A stretch of 64,000 bases of DNA, from the NCBI RefSeq assembly GCF_037042905.1, contig NC_087261.1:23890317-23954316 (forward strand), in the 5' to 3' direction. Source of the stretch: Lytechinus pictus. Its lineage: Eukaryota; Echinodermata; Echinoidea; Temnopleuroida; Toxopneustidae. This document shows positions 59,990-64,000 of this stretch, in pieces. The notes below the pieces were generated by a model. It searched no databases, was not told the origin of the DNA, and saw nothing but the letters and a program-made list of their open reading frames with translations. Numbering within the stretch: the first letter of the stretch is position 1; the number at the start of each line of letters is the position of its first letter. The translations under genes were made by a program, and so were the position numbers.

Positions 59990-60720
59990 ACATAGAAACG
60001 TTGATTTGAACCAATAGAGAAGAATCAAACAAGCATAAAGCTGAGAATTTCAACAAAATAGGATGTAAAATATGAAAGTTACACTCTTAAAAATGTTTGG
60101 CAACATGCTGTCCACACAGCAGTTGGTTAAAGCTTTATGTAATTCTGGGTAGTTTTAAAACCAATGTGAGCTTTGGGTGAAAACTACACAGTATTGGTTG
60201 AAAACTACTAATATAAGAGTTCGATATGTTTTTTAAACCAATTCATTGTTGCGTGGAAAGTATGTTGACCAACATTTTAAGAGTGTATGACATTTCAAAA
60301 TTTCACTTATTTTTCACGAAACAGTTGTATGCACCATTCAGTGACATGCACATGAGTGAGTCGATGATGCCCATCACTCACTATCTCCTTTTTTATGTTT
60401 GACTTATACATTATTACCATCTTTACTGATTTGACATCAATGACCAAGTTTAGGGAACCATAAAATGTTATAACAATGGTAATACCTCATTTTCAGGGAG
60501 GAATACAACTTTATTTCACAGGACAATGCGGAGAAAATTAGAATATTTCGTATTTCATATAAGAAAATACAAAAGAAATAGTGATTGAGCGATGTCTTTA
60601 AGCGAACATTAAAAATGTCATAACTTTCTTATTTTACATCCAATTTTAATGAAATTGTTAGTGTTATGCTTGTTGGATTTTTCTCTTTTTAAAATCCATT
60701 GTTGCTGGGGTGGACCTGCC
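59990..60720. mobile_element. Old inverted-repeat element with nested MITE
   Basis: CAAACAAGCATAAAGCT ... GGATGTAAAATATGAAAGTT (60028-60080) recurs inverted at about 60612-60680 (AACTTTCTTATTTTACATCC ... ATGCTTGTTGGATTT). The nested MITE is at 60080-60287. Confidence 0.6.
60080..60287. mobile_element. MITE, 208 bp, TIR TACACTCTTAAAAATG
   Basis: Starts TACACTCTTAAAAATGTT and ends AACATTTTAAGAGTGTA. Interior inverted ATGTTGACCAAC-like repeats. Sits at the inner edge of the older element's left arm. Confidence 0.75.
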
Positions 60721-61736
60721 CTTTAAGGATCCGTGTTTATATTTCACTGGGGCTTACGAGACTGTACTAGTCATGTCATTTTATTTCGTTCTAATTGAAA
60801 TGAGTTGCCAAACTGTAGCGCTAACCTAAAAGAATCATGGCTAGCATATTTATAAATATCTCCGAATGGTTGGAGAGAGAAAACTTGGCAGGTAGAGGAG
60901 AATATTCTTGCCCAGTATGTGGAAACTCGAGGCATATGAAAAAAAAAATAACAGTAAAAGGGGACATTTCTCTGTTTCTGACTCCCTTGACCCCGGGGAG
61001 AATCACTTCTGCGGAAACTCGAAGTGATCGCTTGGCCTATTGCGGCAATCGCAGTGATCGTATAGGCCGCTGCAGCACTTGATTACCACTAATTTTTTAA
61101 TATTTTTAACAGGTTGATCAACATTTCCTGTCAACTATCAAAACAATCTTTTATTTTCCTTGTTTTTCTCGAGAATAATACACTGATATGATATACTACT
61201 TCCTACTTTCTTTTCGAGCACTCTAAAAAGGTCACATTTTGGTAATGTTATCAAAACCTGCTCTAGGTAATTCCGCATTGATGTCCAATACTGACGATTG
61301 CCTTGGTAAATAGCTGTGATTAAAAAAGAAAAAGAAAATCTGCTACTGGTACCATTGGCGTATAGACGGTGACATACGGAATGAACAAAAGTAAATATAT
61401 TATTATTTCTAAATGATATATCAGAATCCATCACAAAATTAGAATTTAATTTTTAAAAAGGCAAGGTTTTTTGCTCGCTCTCTTTGACTTATCGCGAATT
61501 TTTATAATTTTTGCTCCAAAAACCACCCATCCCCCACCAATTTTCTTGACATGGGGGAGAGTGAGCGAGATATGGGTGACAAATTAAATTTGAAAAAAAG
61601 AAGCCACCCCCCCCCCTCCGTTCTGTCACCCTGACTATGAAGAAAATCATGTGACAAAGTATTAAATCGTATAAACTTATCCGGTTTTGTTGGTGTTCAT
61701 ACATTTTACAAGGAAATTCATGAGGCTAAACAACTC

Positions 61737-61739
<3 letters not shown>

Positions 61740-61781
<42 letters not shown>

Positions 61782-61808
61782 TATATATATATATATATAT
61801 ATATGTAT
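61740..61808. repeat. (TA)n microsatellite
   Basis: Two (TA)n blocks split by TGTT, about 66 bp. Confidence 0.9.
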
Positions 61809-62105
61809 ATAATTTTTTTTTTAATTTTACGTTAAAAGAGACGATATTTTGCACCCACCCTCCTTATATCGCTATGAAGTGACGGAGGTGTCATTCCCGC
61901 CGTTACTTTACCAGTGTTTCGCCCCATACTATAGGTGAACTATTGACCCATAACTTCCGCTATCAATCATAATAAACTTGATAGCTTATTGCGACACAAT
62001 ATTGACACATCTCTTCTTATATTAGAGCAAACATAAGGTGACATGCCCTCGTTTTTATTTTTAAACCCGAAAGTAGGGCTGTTAGTGTTAAACATGAGAC
62101 AATTA

Positions 62106-62419
62106 GGCCTGTATTCTGAAGTCAGGGTTAACTTAGACCACGGTCTAACTGTGTGTTAAAATTATGGGGAGCCCAAAAAAAATGTTTAAAAAATATGTGT
62201 ATATTGTATACTTCATAGTTCTGCTATTTTGTTTCATTTGCTTTCATAACAAAGAAAAATTGTTCAGTTATCATTCCCAATTTATGAACAATTTGAGCGT
62301 CATATGAGTTAATAAATTGAATGTTTACTGTTAGGGATTCGTGCACCACTTGGCTTTCCATAGTTAAACAACAACTTTAAACCAGGGTTTGATTCAAACA
62401 AGAGTTCAGAATAAGGGCC
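62106..62419. mobile_element. MITE family GGCCCGTATTCTGA, copy 3 (TSD TTA)
   Basis: Diverged copy: GGCCTGTATTCTGAAGTCAG ... GTTCAGAATAAGGGCC, flanked by TTA (62103-62105 and 62420-62422). A 3-bp TWA-type TSD suits PIF/Harbinger; that assignment is inference. Confidence 0.75.
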
Positions 62420-63360
62420 TTAGAGTACATCCAGTATATGCCATTGATATTTGCAAATGAACATTTTCTTTCTTTATGTCTTATCGATACACAATATCAG
62501 TTAATATTCCAAAAACAAACTTGAAGAAAAAAATCCATTTGGAAAATGTATGAACATGCACTCAACGAAACCAACTCCAAATAACAAATTAGTGACATTT
62601 TGCAACCATTAGGCAGATGTTGTCTTAAACGTTGAAAATCTATTGAAATTACCCATCAAATTACAACAGCTTAGAGGCCATTGTCGAAGATTGATGAACC
62701 GGGACAGCAGATTGTCCTAAGATTCGGAGCTGCCAAACAATTGCCGTTTGTCCTGGGTCCAGGACGACACTGCTGGTTTCGATTCACCCATTTTTGACAA
62801 AGACTGCTTTGTCATGAAGGGATTTTGACAATAGATTCTCAACGTTCTAAAAAGCATCTACCTCGTGTTGTGGAAACTCCCTTATAACGTCGGTCGGTCT
62901 GGGTTCCGTAACACAAAGGTTTGCAATCAATCACTAGATACCAATGACCAATCAAGATCATCGCTGCACACGCACTCTCATTGAAATACTGACCGGGAAC
63001 AAATCAGTGCGGTTCTTTCATATTTGCAATTCAAGGTATGACTGTCCCACAATACTTTCTTCCATGGGTTCATTGCAGTGGCATAACGGGGGGGGGGGCA
63101 CAAAATAAGTGGTTCATGACATTTGCTCCGGCGACAATTGGTCCAATGTAAATTCCACACACTGATGGAATGTCCAACTTCAACCTTGGATTCAACACTA
63201 TATACCCTAGTCCTAAACCAAACATAAAACCTTATTGCAACCTTAACCCTAACCCTATATCTTAGAAAAAAATATGTTTTGAGCAATTGTCGCAGGAGCC
63301 AATGTCGTGTCACCAAAAAGTAGCAAGCGAAAACGACTCAGATCTAGAAAATATAATGAA
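62420..63360. other. Intergenic, dispersed repeat only
   Basis: 62755-62830 matches 23105-23180 (GGACGACACTGCTG, TTTGACAAAG...TTTTG). A telomere-like CCTAACCCTAACC hit near 63242 is short and isolated. No gene recognised. Confidence 0.5.
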
Positions 63361-63366
63361 ATAAAT

Positions 63367-63650
63367 TTAATCAATGATGATAATAATGATAACAGCTGGA
63401 TTTATAAAGTGATTTTTGCCCGAGGATACAAAGCGCTGCTATTATTAACCCGGCTTTAGCTCGAGCTACCATAACCGGCGCTAAGTGCAAGCAAGAAATT
63501 ACTTCTGCCGGGCACCCATTCACCTCACCTGGGTCGAGTGCAACACAGTTTGGATTAATTTCTTGCTGAAGGAAAACACACCGTGTCTACGATTCGAACC
63601 CACGACCCTCTGTTTCAAAGGCGAGAGTCAGAACCACTAGATAACGACGC
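63367..63650 (-). mobile_element. tRNA-derived SINE with LINE-like tail
   Basis: Minus strand: a tRNA-like head GTTATCTAGTGGTTCTGACT (63646-63627) with box B GGGTTCGAATC (63602-63592), a body containing AAGAAATTAATCCAAAC, then the tail GCGCTTTGTATCCTCGGGC ... TATAAATCCAGC and (AAT)n-like sequence. The tail matches the LINE tail at 59388-59440. Confidence 0.85.
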
Positions 63651-64000
63651 AATTGGAATGGATATCTTGAACAGCTATCTCAGTATTTGTGAGAACGGAA
63701 ATATTTACATGTATGTAGGTCATTTTCACAATGTAATCAGTTTTCTGATATCAAGTGACCATAGGAATTAAATGACCTATAACTATGTGAATATATGGCA
63801 TGGTAGACCTAGGTTAGGTAAAAAAAAAATCCGACTTTGGAATTGGGCTTGGTACAGCCCGCTTTATGGGGAAGGTTTATAAATAGGCAAAATAAGAAAC
63901 GCCTCAGAATATGAAGATCAATATTTTCTTTCCAAATAGCATTATGTCTAAGAGTAGATTCATATAAACACACAATATGGTAATAATGTAAAAAAGGTTC

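Noticed and set aside
63238-63256. Telomeric repeat
   Set aside because: Only about two CCCTAA units; chance or repeat context.

Overview
This window is animal genomic DNA, most likely from an echinoderm and probably a sea urchin. It is AT-rich and non-operonic. The one recognisable host gene is split into short exons with GT/AG introns. The rest is packed with the repeat types known from sea urchin genomes: long-armed foldback elements, a DIRS-type tyrosine-recombinase retrotransposon, tRNA-headed SINEs, LINE tails and many hairpin MITEs. The species assignment is inference from repeat content, not proof.

The host gene lies on the + strand from about 8.7 kb (or 13.3 kb) to 57 kb and encodes a HECT-type E3 ubiquitin ligase. 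From 13294 onward, fourteen exons join in perfect phase to give about 801 residues. The N-terminal half consists of three consecutive A+B exon pairs (13294/15088, 20501/21434, 23470/40525). Each pair starts and ends in phase 0 with a phase-1 junction inside, so it looks like a module copied by exon-pair duplication. Two linker exons follow (41290, 46549). The HECT domain then runs from the second half of the 46549 exon to the last exon, with the catalytic Cys codon at 56798-56800. The protein continues about 34 residues past the usual HECT end. A polyadenylation signal is at 57339. A candidate 5' exon (8737-8864) does not join in frame with the first A exon, so at least one exon is unseen.

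The 16.8 kb intron between A3 and B3 holds a nested mobile-element stack. A decayed DIRS element (about 24.73-39.80 kb, same strand as the host gene) carries gag-like, RT, RNase H and tyrosine recombinase regions, split inverted terminal repeats and an internal complementary region. A 2.27 kb composite element with 6-bp target-site duplications (TSDs) interrupts its gag; that element is itself interrupted by a tRNA-derived SINE with a 7-bp TSD. A 6.2 kb insertion with an 8-9 bp TSD splits its right terminal repeat, and this insertion contains a possible four-exon small gene.

The remaining introns and the 5' 8.7 kb contain a 3.1 kb foldback element with 53-bp repeat arms, several MITE families (one present three times), an R2-like LINE remnant, CR1/L2-like LINE tails, a Tc1/mariner-type element with a Sleeping-Beauty-like terminus, satellites rich in nuclear-receptor half-sites, and many microsatellites. 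No CRISPR, operon, rRNA or intact tRNA was seen.
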